NCBI GenBank assembly: GCA_030019415.1 | Contig: JASEEX010000005.1 | Span: forward strand, 1 to 49,799 | DNA: 49,799 bases | Direction of reading: 5' to 3' | Origin: Thermodesulfovibrionales bacterium | GTDB lineage: Bacteria > Nitrospirota > Thermodesulfovibrionia > Thermodesulfovibrionales > SM23-35 | Shown here: piece after piece, positions 18,209 through 26,833 of the stretch | How the letters are laid out: every line of letters begins with the position of its first letter | Numbering within the stretch: the stretch's first letter is position 1 | Program-made: the position numbers and the translations under genes | The notes under the pieces: generated by a model | Told to the model about the DNA's origin: nothing | The model's input: only the letters and a program-made list of their open reading frames with translations | Database searches by the model: none

Positions 18209-19156
18209 TCATTCCCCTATCTCTTCAATAACTGCTGCTGCTAAGAGCGGGAACATTATCTCGTGATGTCCTGTAAGGGCATAAGCGGAGCCCTTATTTA
18301 TAGTAGGTCTTCTGAGGACATTTTCCCTCGGCCTGTAATGCTGAATAAAATCCATATTCACTGTGGTGATGTTTTCAACTTTTTTGCCGAGATTCCTCGC
18401 TACCGTGAGCGCCTTCAAAAAAACCTCTGGCATAATGACCGCAGAGCCGAGATTTATATATACACCACCCTCAAGGTCAGAGACAACGGAAGTAAAAAGT
18501 TTAAAATCACTGAAGCTACCTTCACCAATAGCTGGACCATTAGCATCGGGATGCATATGAATAATATCAGTTCCTATAGCAACATGCACGGTAGCAGGGA
18601 TATCAAGTCCATGGGCAGAGGCAAAGATACTTTTCCCCTTGAACCTGAATCTGCTATTGTATATCATCTTGCCAACTGACTTTCCTATACCGTATCCTTT
18701 CTTTACTCCTTCTATTATTGCCTTGTTAAGATGCTTTCCCGTCTCTCTTGCCATGCCAAAGGTGGCAGCTTGCAATTCTTCCTCGACGTTCTCAGAGGTG
18801 TGACCTATAAAGGAGATTTCGAAGTCATGGATGATGCATGCACCATTCGTTGCTATGGCAGTGATGATGCCATTTTTTATGAGGTCAATAATAATAGGTG
18901 AAAGGCCAACCTTTATTGGATGTGCACCCATACCGAGGATTACAGGTCTTCTGTTCCCTCTTGCCCTCACAATAGCCCTAACAGTGGCCCTGAAGTCATC
19001 AACGGCAAGGATGGGGGGAAGCTTATCGATAAATACCTTAAAGGTATCTCCCTTAAAAGGAGGGGTGGCAAGGGCATCAAGTGAGACCTTATCTTTTCTT
19101 TTGCCTAAAGAATAGGTCTTCACCCTCCTCAGCGATACAGGTCTATATTTTTGCAT
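18209..19156 (-). CDS. Deoxyhypusine-synthase-like conserved protein
   Basis: The 315-residue protein has conserved-looking blocks ILGMGAHPIKVGLSPIIID, ITAIATNGACIIHDFEISFIG, HGLDIPATVHVAIGTDIIHMHP, VYINLGSAVIMPEVFLKAL and LTGHHEIMFPLLAAA. I recall this set from a bacterial family annotated loosely as deoxyhypusine synthase-like (NAD-binding Rossmann core). The active-site Lys region of true deoxyhypusine synthase is not evident, and bacteria usually lack eIF5A, so the real reaction is unknown. It lies alone between the RAYT element and a hypothetical gene, reading in the same direction as the gas vesicle array. Confidence 0.45.
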   Translation of the reverse strand: MQKYRPVSLRRVKTYSLGKRKDKVSLDALATPPFKGDTFKVFIDKLPPILAVDDFRATVRAIVRARGNRRPVILGMGAHPIKVGLSPIIIDLIKNGIITAIATNGACIIHDFEISFIGHTSENVEEELQAATFGMARETGKHLNKAIIEGVKKGYGIGKSVGKMIYNSRFRFKGKSIFASAHGLDIPATVHVAIGTDIIHMHPDANGPAIGEGSFSDFKLFTSVVSDLEGGVYINLGSAVIMPEVFLKALTVARNLGKKVENITTVNMDFIQHYRPRENVLRRPTINKGSAYALTGHHEIMFPLLAAAVIEEIGE

Positions 19157-19237
19157 GGATAAATCTTAACACAAAAAAGTGTGGCCTTGGAATAGAAATA
19201 GAGCTCTACAGATACAAGAAAGAAAACCCTGCGGTTT

Positions 19238-19265
19238 ACCCCTTCACCTTTGTAAAGGTGAGGGG
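19238..19265. repeat. Dispersed palindrome at a gene 3' end
   Basis: CCTTCACCTTT and AAAGGTGAGG form a hairpin with a 2-3 base loop that spans the stop codon of the hypothetical gene, so the last residues (PPSPLQR) are encoded by the repeat. No U tract follows on either strand, which is why I call it a dispersed palindrome and not a terminator. Confidence 0.5.
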
Positions 19266-19939
19266 GGTGGGGAGAGAAGATATTTAGATAATTCCTCAAA
19301 TCGTCTGGTGTCGCTTTTACTATGGAGAAGGGCCTCCTGATATTCCCTTATCTTTTTTGTGTCTTTTATCTCTTTTACCTGGATATCTTCAGGGAGTTCA
19401 GGGATTATCTCATGATAGGCACCTATAAATAAGATTCCAGTTTCTCCCTGATTTAATGTCTCATTTATCCTGTTAGCTATAAATCTATCTCTTTCCTTGA
19501 GTAACTTATTTTTAGCCAATCTGTATTTCAAATACGATGATAATTTCTCAGTTAAACCCCCGGCACCGGTCATCTTAAGTAACAAGTCCCTCTCTTTCTT
19601 GACTAAAGCGAAATCCTCGGTTTTTACTAAAATTGCACCTCTCTGGATGAGCTTCGATATAATTTCATAATTTTTGCTGCCACCTTTCAGTCCCTCCTCA
19701 AGTATCTTCTGGCCCGTAGCCCCATCTGCAACCATCCCATCCTGATATATCTTGAAGTTGGATACCTCCAGTGTATCAAAATATCTGTCAATGGAATCCC
19801 AGAAACCCTTCACTGTCTCCTTGTGTCTCTGCCAGACCTTCTCTCCTAAGCGGGCAATGCCTCTTTTAGTTACATCTTTTGCTAAGGATCCGAGGTCGGC
19901 ACCCATATGTATAATAGGGACATAAATCAATGTTCTCAT
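19244..19939 (-). CDS. Conserved hypothetical protein
   Basis: These 231 residues have no signal peptide or membrane segment. The N-terminus MRTLIYVPIIHMGADLG and the segment GILFIGAYHEIIPEL suggest an alpha/beta domain around a helical middle (residues ~85-165, KERDLLLKMTGAGGLTEKLSSYLKYRLAKN). I do not recognise the family with certainty. The last residues come from a palindromic repeat. It lies 81 bases downstream of the Cdc48-like gene in the same direction and may be at the end of the same transcript. Confidence 0.6.
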   Translation of the reverse strand: MRTLIYVPIIHMGADLGSLAKDVTKRGIARLGEKVWQRHKETVKGFWDSIDRYFDTLEVSNFKIYQDGMVADGATGQKILEEGLKGGSKNYEIISKLIQRGAILVKTEDFALVKKERDLLLKMTGAGGLTEKLSSYLKYRLAKNKLLKERDRFIANRINETLNQGETGILFIGAYHEIIPELPEDIQVKEIKDTKKIREYQEALLHSKSDTRRFEELSKYLLSPPPSPLQR

Positions 19940-20020
19940 ATGGATTCTCCTTGAATATCACTACGCTTGTGCATCTCTACCTTCACTCTCCGCCTCCATA
20001 CCGTGAGACCGAGTTTTTTT

Positions 20021-22123
20021 CTAACTTTTAAGTGCTTCCTCAAAATGCCTCCTTGAAATCCTGAGTTTTGTGCTCTGTGCTTTGTCTTCTGTCCTCTGAC
20101 TTAAAAATTCCCTTATCGCCAGCATAGAAGCCCTCCTTGAGATAGCCTCTATATCTGAACCCGCCAGGCCCTGGGTGGTTTTAGCCAGAGCTTCGAGATC
20201 GACATCCTCGGCTAAGGGTTTCCCCTTAGTATGAATCTTAAAAATCTCCAACCTTATCTTTTCATCAGGGATGGGCAGTTCCAGTTGAAGGTCGAATCTG
20301 CCGGCTCTAAGCAAGGCCGGGTCGATAATATCAGGTCTATTAGTAGCTGCGAGCACCACTACTCCTTTAAGCTCCTCTATCCCATCGAGTTCAGTAAGGA
20401 GCTGGCTGATGACCCGCTCGGTGACATGGGAATCAGCACTTGCCCCACGGACAGGGGCAATGGCATCTATTTCATCAAAGAAGATAATGCAAGGGCTGGC
20501 TTGTTTGGCCTTCTTAAATACCTCCCTTATGCCTTTCTCTGATTCTCCTACCCATTTCGAGAGCAAAGCCGGGCCTTTAACCGAGATAAAATTCACCCCG
20601 CTCTCATTAGCTACTGCTTTAGCAAGCAAGGTCTTCCCTGTGCCAGGAGCCCCGGTAAGGAGGATTCCTTTAGGAGGATTGGTATTAGCATGCCTGAATA
20701 GATCTTGATACTTGAGAGGCCACATAATGGTCTCCATAAGCACGCTTTTTGCATCTTCAAGACCACCTACATCGCTCCATTTTACATTGGGGATCTCAGT
20801 AAAAACCTCTCTTATCGCCGAGGGTTCAACTTCCTTTAATGCCTCCATGAAATCATCCATAGTTACTTCCAACTCAAGGAGCAGCTCATAGGGGATATAG
20901 TCGGCCTCGAACTCGATCTTGGGCATGATCTTTCTCAGAGTTATCATCGCTGCCTCCCTCGCTAATGCTTCTAAATCAGCTCCAACAAAACCATGGGTAA
21001 TCTCAGCAAGTTTTTCAAGGTCAACATCAGAGGCTAAAGGCATCCCCCTTGTGTGAATCTGAAGTATCTCCAGCCTTCCGTTCTTATCAGGGATACTTAT
21101 CGAAATCTCCCGGTCAAATCTGCCCGGCCTTCTTAAAGCAGGATCGAGCACATTAGGTATATTGGTAGCTCCGATAACGACCACTTGTCCCCTCGATTTT
21201 AGGCCGTCCATTAGGGCCAGAAGCTGAGCTACAACCCTTCTTTCTACCTGCTGATCGCCTCTGACATCCTCTCTTTTAGAAGCTATGGCATCGATCTCAT
21301 CCATAAAAATTATCGCCGGGGCATTTTCACTTGCATTCTCGAAGATGGCCCTTAGATGCGCCTCCGATTCTCCATAAAACTTATGAATGACCTCAGGTCC
21401 AGTTATATGGAAAAAGTTTGCAACTGTCTCATTGGCCACTGCCCTGGCAATCAGGGTTTTGCCGCAACCCGGAGGACCATGCAAGAGGACACCTTTGGGG
21501 GCCTCTATTCCTAATCTCTCAAAGACCTCAGGGTATTTTAAAGGAAGCTCGATCATCTCCCTTATCCTTTGAATCTCTCGACGTAGCCCCCCAATATCCT
21601 CATAGGTAACCCCGACCCCTTCTTTTTCCGTAGTCTTTTCCCCTTTTATTTTTATGGTAGTGGTAGGTTGGATCACTACAATTCCTTTTGGGCTGGTATC
21701 GAGCACAGAGAATTCCTGGTAGCGGGTACCAAAGAGGGTAACCCTTACCTTATCTCCCGAGGTTACTGCTAACCCATCAAGTAACCTCCCGATATACTTT
21801 GTATCTCCTTCCTTAACGGTTCCTCGAGAGGTTATAGGGGCCATGACCACAATATGGGCGGCTGTATAGTCTATCTTTTGAATCTCTGCCTTTTCCCCTA
21901 AGCTGATCTGGGCGTTTTCTCGAGTAATGCCGTCTATCTGGATGATATCCTTGTCTCTATCCTCCATATAGGCAGGCATAAGCTTGGCTGGGGTTGCCCT
22001 CTTGCCCGTTATCCGGATAATGTCTCCTACCTCGGCCCCAATCCTCGCCATATCTTTGGGGTCAATTCTGGCTATTCCTCTGCCTACATCCTTGGGTAGG
22101 GCTTCTTTTACTTTTAGTGTCAT
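20021..22123 (-). CDS. Cdc48/VAT-type AAA ATPase (two AAA modules)
   Basis: About 700 residues follow the Cdc48/p97/VAT plan. The N-domain begins [20 protein letters not shown] and ends near residue 170. D1 has HGPPGCGKT (Walker A, ~222-229), [11 protein letters not shown] (Walker B) and [11 protein letters not shown]2 has TGAPGTGKT (~497), [12 protein letters not shown], and RAGRFD arginine-finger segments. It unfolds proteins or pulls subunits from complexes and membranes. Such full-length proteins are common in archaea and patchy in bacteria. The ATG at 22123 was preferred (MTLKVKEAL) because an AGGA lies just upstream; 22141 is the alternative. As the last large gene of the gas vesicle array, it may remodel or clear shell subunits. 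Confidence 0.92.
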   Translation of the reverse strand: MTLKVKEALPKDVGRGIARIDPKDMARIGAEVGDIIRITGKRATPAKLMPAYMEDRDKDIIQIDGITRENAQISLGEKAEIQKIDYTAAHIVVMAPITSRGTVKEGDTKYIGRLLDGLAVTSGDKVRVTLFGTRYQEFSVLDTSPKGIVVIQPTTTIKIKGEKTTEKEGVGVTYEDIGGLRREIQRIREMIELPLKYPEVFERLGIEAPKGVLLHGPPGCGKTLIARAVANETVANFFHITGPEVIHKFYGESEAHLRAIFENASENAPAIIFMDEIDAIASKREDVRGDQQVERRVVAQLLALMDGLKSRGQVVVIGATNIPNVLDPALRRPGRFDREISISIPDKNGRLEILQIHTRGMPLASDVDLEKLAEITHGFVGADLEALAREAAMITLRKIMPKIEFEADYIPYELLLELEVTMDDFMEALKEVEPSAIREVFTEIPNVKWSDVGGLEDAKSVLMETIMWPLKYQDLFRHANTNPPKGILLTGAPGTGKTLLAKAVANESGVNFISVKGPALLSKWVGESEKGIREVFKKAKQASPCIIFFDEIDAIAPVRGASADSHVTERVISQLLTELDGIEELKGVVVLAATNRPDIIDPALLRAGRFDLQLELPIPDEKIRLEIFKIHTKGKPLAEDVDLEALAKTTQGLAGSDIEAISRRASMLAIREFLSQRTEDKAQSTKLRISRRHFEEALKS

Positions 22124-22194
22124 AATAAATCCTAAATTCAAAATCCTAAATCCTAAACAAATTCAAATGTACAAAATAAAGGCTCATCACATAT

Positions 22195-22905
22195 TTACCC
22201 CCAATTGGTGTGGGGGTTTATTTTTTTAATCCTGACTTCTACGATACCGTTCTTATATGTATATGAAAGTGTTTCTTTCTTGACCTGCACAGGTAGAAGG
22301 ACCTCTTTACGATACTTCCTGTTCTTACCCACTGCTGAAATCTCTAATATATCCCCTTTTAAATCTAATGATATGCCATCTTCGCTAACCCCAGGGATCT
22401 CAGCTATAACCACTACCTCATCTTTTTCATCGAACACATCTGATAAGGGCTCCCTCTCTTCTTCTATGACGGGGCCTTCAGGGGTCTTTTTGATATTGCC
22501 GAATTGCTCGATGATAGGCTTGCCTCCTATCCCCATTTTCACGGTGAAGCCATACATCCCTTTAACCTTTTCACCAAGACCTTTTATCTCACCAATTCGG
22601 GTAACCTCCTCTTTCCCCTCCTCAACCATCTTAGAGACGAGATCAAACAGACTGCTGATTCCCTTAAACAGGCCACCAAGGCCAAAATCGATCTCCACAC
22701 CTTCCTTTTTCCTTTTCTCGGTCATTCCAACACCTCCTATTTTTCTTTGTAATTCCTCTAACCTTTGAATTATGATAGGCAAAGGCCTAGTTAAACCCCC
22801 TTCCCATCTCCTCACTGTTTGAAGCGATACACCGAGAAGTTGGGCAAACCTCTCCTGGGATAAACCAAAACTTAAACGCAGGTTCTTAATGCCTTTCCTT
22901 TCCAT
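22195..22905 (-). CDS. HTH (XRE) domain fused to GvpH-like Hsp20 protein
   Basis: The 236-residue frame has two parts. Residues 1-58 are an XRE-type HTH (LRLSFGLSQERFAQLLGVSLQTVRRWEGG). Residues 61-236 are a gas vesicle GvpH/Hsp20 protein starting MTEKRKKEGVEIDFGLGGLFKG and ending in an alpha-crystallin domain (DVFDEKDEVVVIAEIPGV, KNGIVEVRIKK). An internal ATG at 22725 begins the GvpH part and has a strong AGGAGGT 6 bases before it. The locus may therefore make both a DNA-binding chaperone fusion and free GvpH. Small heat-shock folds in gvp clusters are thought to help handle GvpA. The very C-terminus (INPHTNWG) is encoded by a palindrome at ~22198-22218. Confidence 0.75.
   Translation of the reverse strand: MERKGIKNLRLSFGLSQERFAQLLGVSLQTVRRWEGGLTRPLPIIIQRLEELQRKIGGVGMTEKRKKEGVEIDFGLGGLFKGISSLFDLVSKMVEEGKEEVTRIGEIKGLGEKVKGMYGFTVKMGIGGKPIIEQFGNIKKTPEGPVIEEEREPLSDVFDEKDEVVVIAEIPGVSEDGISLDLKGDILEISAVGKNRKYRKEVLLPVQVKKETLSYTYKNGIVEVRIKKINPHTNWG
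22725..22738 (-). promoter_or_regulatory. Internal ribosome binding site and ATG for GvpH part
   Basis: On the minus strand AGGAGGTGTTGGAATG sits exactly where the HTH domain ends and the GvpH-type N-terminus begins. The spacing (6 bases) and strength are better than for most starts in the array, which supports a second translation start inside the fusion. Confidence 0.6.
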
Positions 22906-22980
22906 TGTTGAACTATTTATAACATATGTTTAATCATATGTCAATACATTTTTAAAAATTTTGTTACGTAAAAATCATTT

Positions 22981-23165
22981 ATGGACATATGGGAAACTAT
23001 TTGTGGACATTGTGTTTTGTTTGTCATTCCCCGCTTTAAGCGGGGAATCCAGGGGTTTCCCGTGAAAACGGGAATCCAGTTCCTATATTTCTGGATTCTC
23101 CAGTCAAGCGTTCGACTGAGCTCACGCCGAAGGCTGGAGAATGACGAATTAGTGGAATCTGGATT
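22981..23165. repeat. Composite dispersed repeat with hairpins (intergenic)
   Basis: The 267-base gap between two Hsp20-type genes holds no gene. It contains ATTCCCCGCTT/AAGCGGGGAAT (23026-23036 and 23038-23048, perfect 11-bp arms), a second TTCCCGTG/ACGGGAA hairpin near 23056-23073, and repeated pieces reading GGAATCCAG, TCTGGATTCTC and GAGAATGACG on both sides. This looks like a nested dispersed repetitive sequence, not a regulatory region specific to the genes. Confidence 0.65.
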
Positions 23166-23172
23166 CTCTGGC

Positions 23173-24078
23173 TCAGGTTCTGTCATCAGCATTTAACCTT
23201 TTTGGGATTAATTTCTGCAATCTGACTTCCAGTATATTATTATGGTATCTCTTCATAATCTCTTCGCTCTCAACCTTTGCTGGAAGAGAAATCTCCTCAT
23301 AGTAGTTAGCCTCGGGGGTCTTACAAGAGACTATAAGTTTATCTGCATCAACTCCTAATAATATATCCTCGATTTTCGCACCTTTTAATTCCATAATGAT
23401 ATTTAGATGATCTCCTTCATCAAAGATATCTAATAGCGATTCCTTCCGATCTACTTTTGCGCCGAAGGCGGATAATTTATCGCCTCCAATAATCCACCAG
23501 CTAAACATAACCTTCTTTCCAGTAGGTTCATCAATTTTAGACCTTTCAAATACTAAAACTGGGAAACCTATCAGCTTCTGACTTGTGGGGTTAATAATAT
23601 TTCTTATGCGATGAAGGACATCCATATGATTTACTGCATTATAAGTCTGAGCCAATTCATTAATACTAGCGTGCCTATTTTGCCAGACAAAGAGAAGTAT
23701 ATTTTGGCTCTCAGGGTCCAGCTCTTTAATAATCTTATCTATTTTCTCCTGATTTATTTCTAATAGGCTCCTTTCAAATATCCTATTTTTCCAGGTCTCT
23801 ACATCTTTTACCATAATCCAGGCCTTTGAACTTTCTCCATAGGAAATACAGAGTGCATCTTTACTCCTTAAGATAAAGCCCCTTTGTTGGACACTGATTT
23901 CTTTTATATTTTCCACGAGTGTCTGGAATATAATCCTCGTCGGCTGCCAGAGAAAAAGTCTTTCGTTAGTCAGATATAAATGCCCTGGCTTCCAGCCGCT
24001 GCGCAGATTATCTTTATAAAAACCTGGGTTGGTTAGGATAACTTCTTCATTCGCTTTTAACTCAGGCTTATTTTTCAT
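23173..24078 (-). CDS. GRAM-like domain fused to Hsp20 (alpha-crystallin) domain
   Basis: The ~301-residue protein has an N-terminal GRAM/PH-like domain (residues ~8-105). It contains ANEEVILTNPGFY, W-KPGHLYLTNERLFLW and a following strand-rich region ending before a helical middle (KIDKIIKELDPESQNILLFVWQNRHA, resembling a winged-helix turn). The C-terminal ~100 residues resemble the Hsp20 proteins of this array: LLDIFDEGDHLNIIMELKGAKIEDI, and a final YHNNILEVRLQKL. GRAM domains usually bind lipids or proteins. I know of no standard gas vesicle protein with this layout. The ATG at 24078 follows the upstream TAA by one base. Confidence 0.65.
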   Translation of the reverse strand: MKNKPELKANEEVILTNPGFYKDNLRSGWKPGHLYLTNERLFLWQPTRIIFQTLVENIKEISVQQRGFILRSKDALCISYGESSKAWIMVKDVETWKNRIFERSLLEINQEKIDKIIKELDPESQNILLFVWQNRHASINELAQTYNAVNHMDVLHRIRNIINPTSQKLIGFPVLVFERSKIDEPTGKKVMFSWWIIGGDKLSAFGAKVDRKESLLDIFDEGDHLNIIMELKGAKIEDILLGVDADKLIVSCKTPEANYYEEISLPAKVESEEIMKRYHNNILEVRLQKLIPKRLNADDRT

Positions 24079-24079
24079 C

Positions 24080-24448
24080 TTAGTAATCAATAATCACTTT
24101 TTTAAATGACTTGCCAGAGACTTTTGTGTCATTCTCAGATTGTGATTTATCTTTCTTTCTATAGTATTTATAAGTAAAACCTGGATGTCTGGCTCCACCA
24201 GGTTTACCCCGCCCCTGCGCGCAGGGGCGGGGTTTATTATCTTCATATTCTCTCCGTCTAAATTTTGCCATTTCATCAAATTCTTTCCCTGTAGAATGGA
24301 CTACCTGGCCATCTTCACCGGTTGAGTATTTAACTGGGTATATTCTTCTCTTTTTTAGCAATTCATCCCAATCCATAGCTGTTGAATGTCTCACTCTTGT
24401 CCCACGGCCAGTGGAATATCCCGAAGCTTTAGTTGTCTTGGATTTCAT
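24080..24448 (-). CDS. Small protein with two STG/HST repeats and a palindromic insertion
   Basis: The 122-residue, Lys/Arg-rich protein is not recognised. It contains two copies of a ~24-residue unit: YSTG-x6-V-x-HSTAMDWDELLKKRR (residues 11-35) and YSTG-x6-V-HSTGKEFDEMAKFRR (41-65). Residues ~72-85 (KPRPCAQGRGKPGG) are encoded by a GC-rich perfect palindrome at 24206-24233, inserted in frame. The Ser-Thr-Gly/His-Ser-Thr repeats might be phosphorylation or binding motifs, but nothing shows this. It sits between the TPR/hydrolase-like gene (13 bases upstream) and the GRAM-Hsp20 gene. Confidence 0.6.
   Translation of the reverse strand: MKSKTTKASGYSTGRGTRVRHSTAMDWDELLKKRRIYPVKYSTGEDGQVVHSTGKEFDEMAKFRRREYEDNKPRPCAQGRGKPGGARHPGFTYKYYRKKDKSQSENDTKVSGKSFKKVIIDY
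24206..24233. repeat. GC-rich palindrome inserted in frame in a coding sequence
   Basis: ACCCCGCCCCTGC and GCAGGGGCGGGGT form a 13-bp perfect stem with a 2-base loop inside the small repeat protein. A related but tandem version lies in the first ArsA gene at 28891-28980. Confidence 0.75.
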
Positions 24449-24461
24449 TTTTTTCTTTAAC

Positions 24462-25400
24462 TTAGCTTGGCCTTACGGCCTTGGCTAAGGTTATATCCTC
24501 GCTAATCTTAAATACTCCCTCACAGTATCTGTCACCACCCGCAAGGGTTGAGTTGAACTCAAAACTGGCATCGGGGTTAATTGCACGAGCCACGGTATTT
24601 ATATATTCTGCACACATACAAGAACATTTAAACCATCCCGGGTCTTTATCCAATTCCAAGCTTTTAATCACACTGTACTGCCAGCAGACAGGAATTCGGA
24701 TTGATGAAGAATTCTCACTTCTATCCACCACCTTAACCTTAGGGCTTCCGATAATTGCGCTCATTGCTCCATAAGTGTTGGCTATGGCAATAGCGCCATT
24801 TCCTTTAATCCCGAGTTTTTCCTTGACCCAGAGATATTTTTGTCCAACTGAGCTTAAGCTTTTCTTTCTGATATCCAAAAGAAATTCCCAGGAAACTCCT
24901 CTCTTTACATATTCTCTCTCTGCCTGATAATTAGACCTCATAGTTTTAACTAAGTACATAATCCTGATCCAATCCTTACTGGCTATGTCAAATTTGACTC
25001 TAACAGGAAGCTTCTTTATTACCTCTTCTATGGAATCGAAAATCATATCCTTCAATTCAGGAACAGACTCTTCAAATATTTCCTGTGCCTTAACTATGCA
25101 ATCAACCGCCTTTTTGTGCTCTCCTTTAGCCTGGTAGATTTCACCGAGTGTAACATAAGGAACTGTTTCATCCTGTGCTCTATTTATTGCTTCTTCTACA
25201 CAAACAAGAGCTTCGTCAAGCTGGCCTGCATTCATATATACATTTGCAAGGTTATTATAAATAAGAACATTATTTGTCCCTTCTTTCAAAGCCTCTTTGT
25301 AGTATTTAATCGCATTTTCATAATCACTGCCAGTAGCATATTTATATGCCATCCTCAGTGTTGGGCTCCAGCCAATCTTATCCACACTGTAAATAGCCAT
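24462..25400 (-). CDS. TPR protein with amino-thiazoline-carboxylate-hydrolase-like domain
   Basis: Residues ~15-110 are three to four TPR units (SDYENAIKYYKEALKEGTNNVLIYNNLANVYMNAGQLDEALVCVEEAI and following). Residues ~125-312 resemble the L-2-amino-thiazoline-4-carboxylate hydrolase-like family, with a Cys-rich end: WFKCSCMCAEYINTVARAINP and GGDRYCEGVFKI. In that family conserved Cys residues near the C-terminus are usual; in most genomes its true substrate is not known. The B12-radical SAM gene lies immediately upstream in the operon, so a small-molecule or cofactor reaction is possible. The TPR part would give it a protein partner. Confidence 0.6.
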   Translation of the reverse strand: MAIYSVDKIGWSPTLRMAYKYATGSDYENAIKYYKEALKEGTNNVLIYNNLANVYMNAGQLDEALVCVEEAINRAQDETVPYVTLGEIYQAKGEHKKAVDCIVKAQEIFEESVPELKDMIFDSIEEVIKKLPVRVKFDIASKDWIRIMYLVKTMRSNYQAEREYVKRGVSWEFLLDIRKKSLSSVGQKYLWVKEKLGIKGNGAIAIANTYGAMSAIIGSPKVKVVDRSENSSSIRIPVCWQYSVIKSLELDKDPGWFKCSCMCAEYINTVARAINPDASFEFNSTLAGGDRYCEGVFKISEDITLAKAVRPS

Positions 25401-25414
25401 TTTTTATCTTCCCA

Positions 25415-26833
25415 TTAAACAAATTGGCGCAGTTTCTCCCTGAATTGAAATTCATAAAGTGCTCTTTCGTAGAGTGTGGCAAGTTCTTCGTCTGTTATAT
25501 GTTCCAATTTGATAATGCCTTTCCCCAGCTGGTATGAATATTGACTCCAGTCTGTAGAGTTTAACATATTATTTTTCTTGCAGTATTCATACAGCCCAGT
25601 TCCAGGGAAAGGGGTTACTATTGAAAAGCCTGCGCTGTCCATTCCATAATCCAAAGCCAACTCTATGGCAAGGTTTATTGTATCCTCAACGGTCTCAACA
25701 GACTCTGTAGGATACCCCATCATAAAGTAGCCGTAAGAAGAGATGCCAATCTTTGAAGTCATCTCTATAGTTTCCTTGACCTGCTTTATGGTAAACCCCT
25801 TCTGGCAAAAGTCCAGTATTCTCTGATTTCCGAATTCGATTCCGTAGAAGATGACCTTACAGTTGGCCTTTTTTAGTTCTTGCAATATTTCTTCAGACAT
25901 AAGGCCAACTCTACCATCGCAAGCCCAAGAAAGCTCATCCAGACCTCGCCTAAGCATTCCCCTGCACAACTCAATAGTCCATTTTTTGTTTACTATAAGA
26001 AGGTCATCAACAAATCTGACATATCTTACAGCAAACTTCTCATAAATCTCATCCAGTTCATCCAGGACATTCTCTACAGACCTCCTGCGGTGCACCCTAC
26101 CCCATATGGCAGGGGCATCACAGAATTGACAAAGGTAGGGACATCCCCTTGTGGCTAACATGGGGCTAAAAGTCTCACCTTCAGTCCATGACCCTTTATA
26201 AACTGAATTCTGTAAAAGCTCCCTGGCAGGAAAGGGTAATGTATCAAGGTCGGCAACATTTGGTCTATCAGGGGTAACAATAACCTTTTCCTTTTCCTTA
26301 AAGGTTATGCCTTTTACCTCTCGGAGATCGCCACCCTCTAAAACAGCTTTAATCAACTCAAGAGTGGTTATCTCACCTTCGCCCCTTACGCAGAAATCAA
26401 CGCATGGCTCATTGATAATAGTTCTATGTTCAAAATGGACATGCGGACCTCCTAAGATTACCTTTACCCCGTTAGAAAATATTCTGCTGTCTTTAGATGA
26501 TTTTCTAACGGGGTTTATATCCGGATTGATTTCTTTTATTCGAGCTGCAAGATAGAGGGCACTGCTAATCCTGGCTGTAATAGCGGTTATCCCAACAAAA
26601 TGGGGGTTCTCTTTTCTGACTTCCTCGATTACTTCATCGTGTGAAAGCCCCCTGCTCCTGGCTTCAATTAGGCGAACATCAATACCGTTCTGCTTAAGGA
26701 CCGCGGCTATATACAAAAGTCCAAGCGGCGGGTAGACCTCATGCATCTGGGTGCTTTGGGATGCACCTTTGTTCTGATAGGAATGAGGAGTCTCATCGGG
26801 TGGGTCGATTAAAATACATTTAATCTTTCTCAT
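25415..26833 (-). CDS. B12-binding radical SAM protein
   Basis: This 472-residue protein has the BchE/P-methylase-like layout. The cobalamin-binding N-terminal domain shows YPPLGLLYIAAVLKQNGIDVRLIEA, VGITAITARI and VILGGPHVHFEH. The radical SAM barrel has the [4Fe-4S] motif RGCPYLCQFC, followed by YVRFVDDLLIVNKKW and a GYPTESVETVEDTI segment. The substrate is unknown. Between INPD and VKVILGG it contains a 17-residue insert (NPVRKSSKDSRIFSNGV) encoded by a palindromic repeat, placed in a surface loop of the B12 domain. It overlaps the ArsA gene upstream by 14 bases, which puts it firmly inside the gas vesicle array. Possibly it modifies a protein or lipid partner. Confidence 0.85.
   Translation of the reverse strand: MRKIKCILIDPPDETPHSYQNKGASQSTQMHEVYPPLGLLYIAAVLKQNGIDVRLIEARSRGLSHDEVIEEVRKENPHFVGITAITARISSALYLAARIKEINPDINPVRKSSKDSRIFSNGVKVILGGPHVHFEHRTIINEPCVDFCVRGEGEITTLELIKAVLEGGDLREVKGITFKEKEKVIVTPDRPNVADLDTLPFPARELLQNSVYKGSWTEGETFSPMLATRGCPYLCQFCDAPAIWGRVHRRRSVENVLDELDEIYEKFAVRYVRFVDDLLIVNKKWTIELCRGMLRRGLDELSWACDGRVGLMSEEILQELKKANCKVIFYGIEFGNQRILDFCQKGFTIKQVKETIEMTSKIGISSYGYFMMGYPTESVETVEDTINLAIELALDYGMDSAGFSIVTPFPGTGLYEYCKKNNMLNSTDWSQYSYQLGKGIIKLEHITDEELATLYERALYEFQFREKLRQFV
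26466..26514. repeat. Palindromic element inserted in frame (NPVRKSS type)
   Basis: CCCCGTTAGAAAAT (26467-26480) and ATTTTCTAACGGGG (26500-26513) are perfect inverted arms around a 19-base loop. The whole element is read in frame through the radical SAM gene as NPVRKSS...FSNGV. A second, shorter copy with the same arms is at 29594-29630 in another gene. Confidence 0.85.

Noticed and set aside
18209-19156. True deoxyhypusine synthase with an eIF5A/EF-P modification role
   Set aside because: The active-site lysine region is not evident and no partner gene is seen, so only a family-like resemblance is claimed.
22981-23165. Small plus-strand open frame (71 residues) in the repeat spacer
   Set aside because: It is built only from hairpin repeat sequence and has no ribosome site or conserved look.
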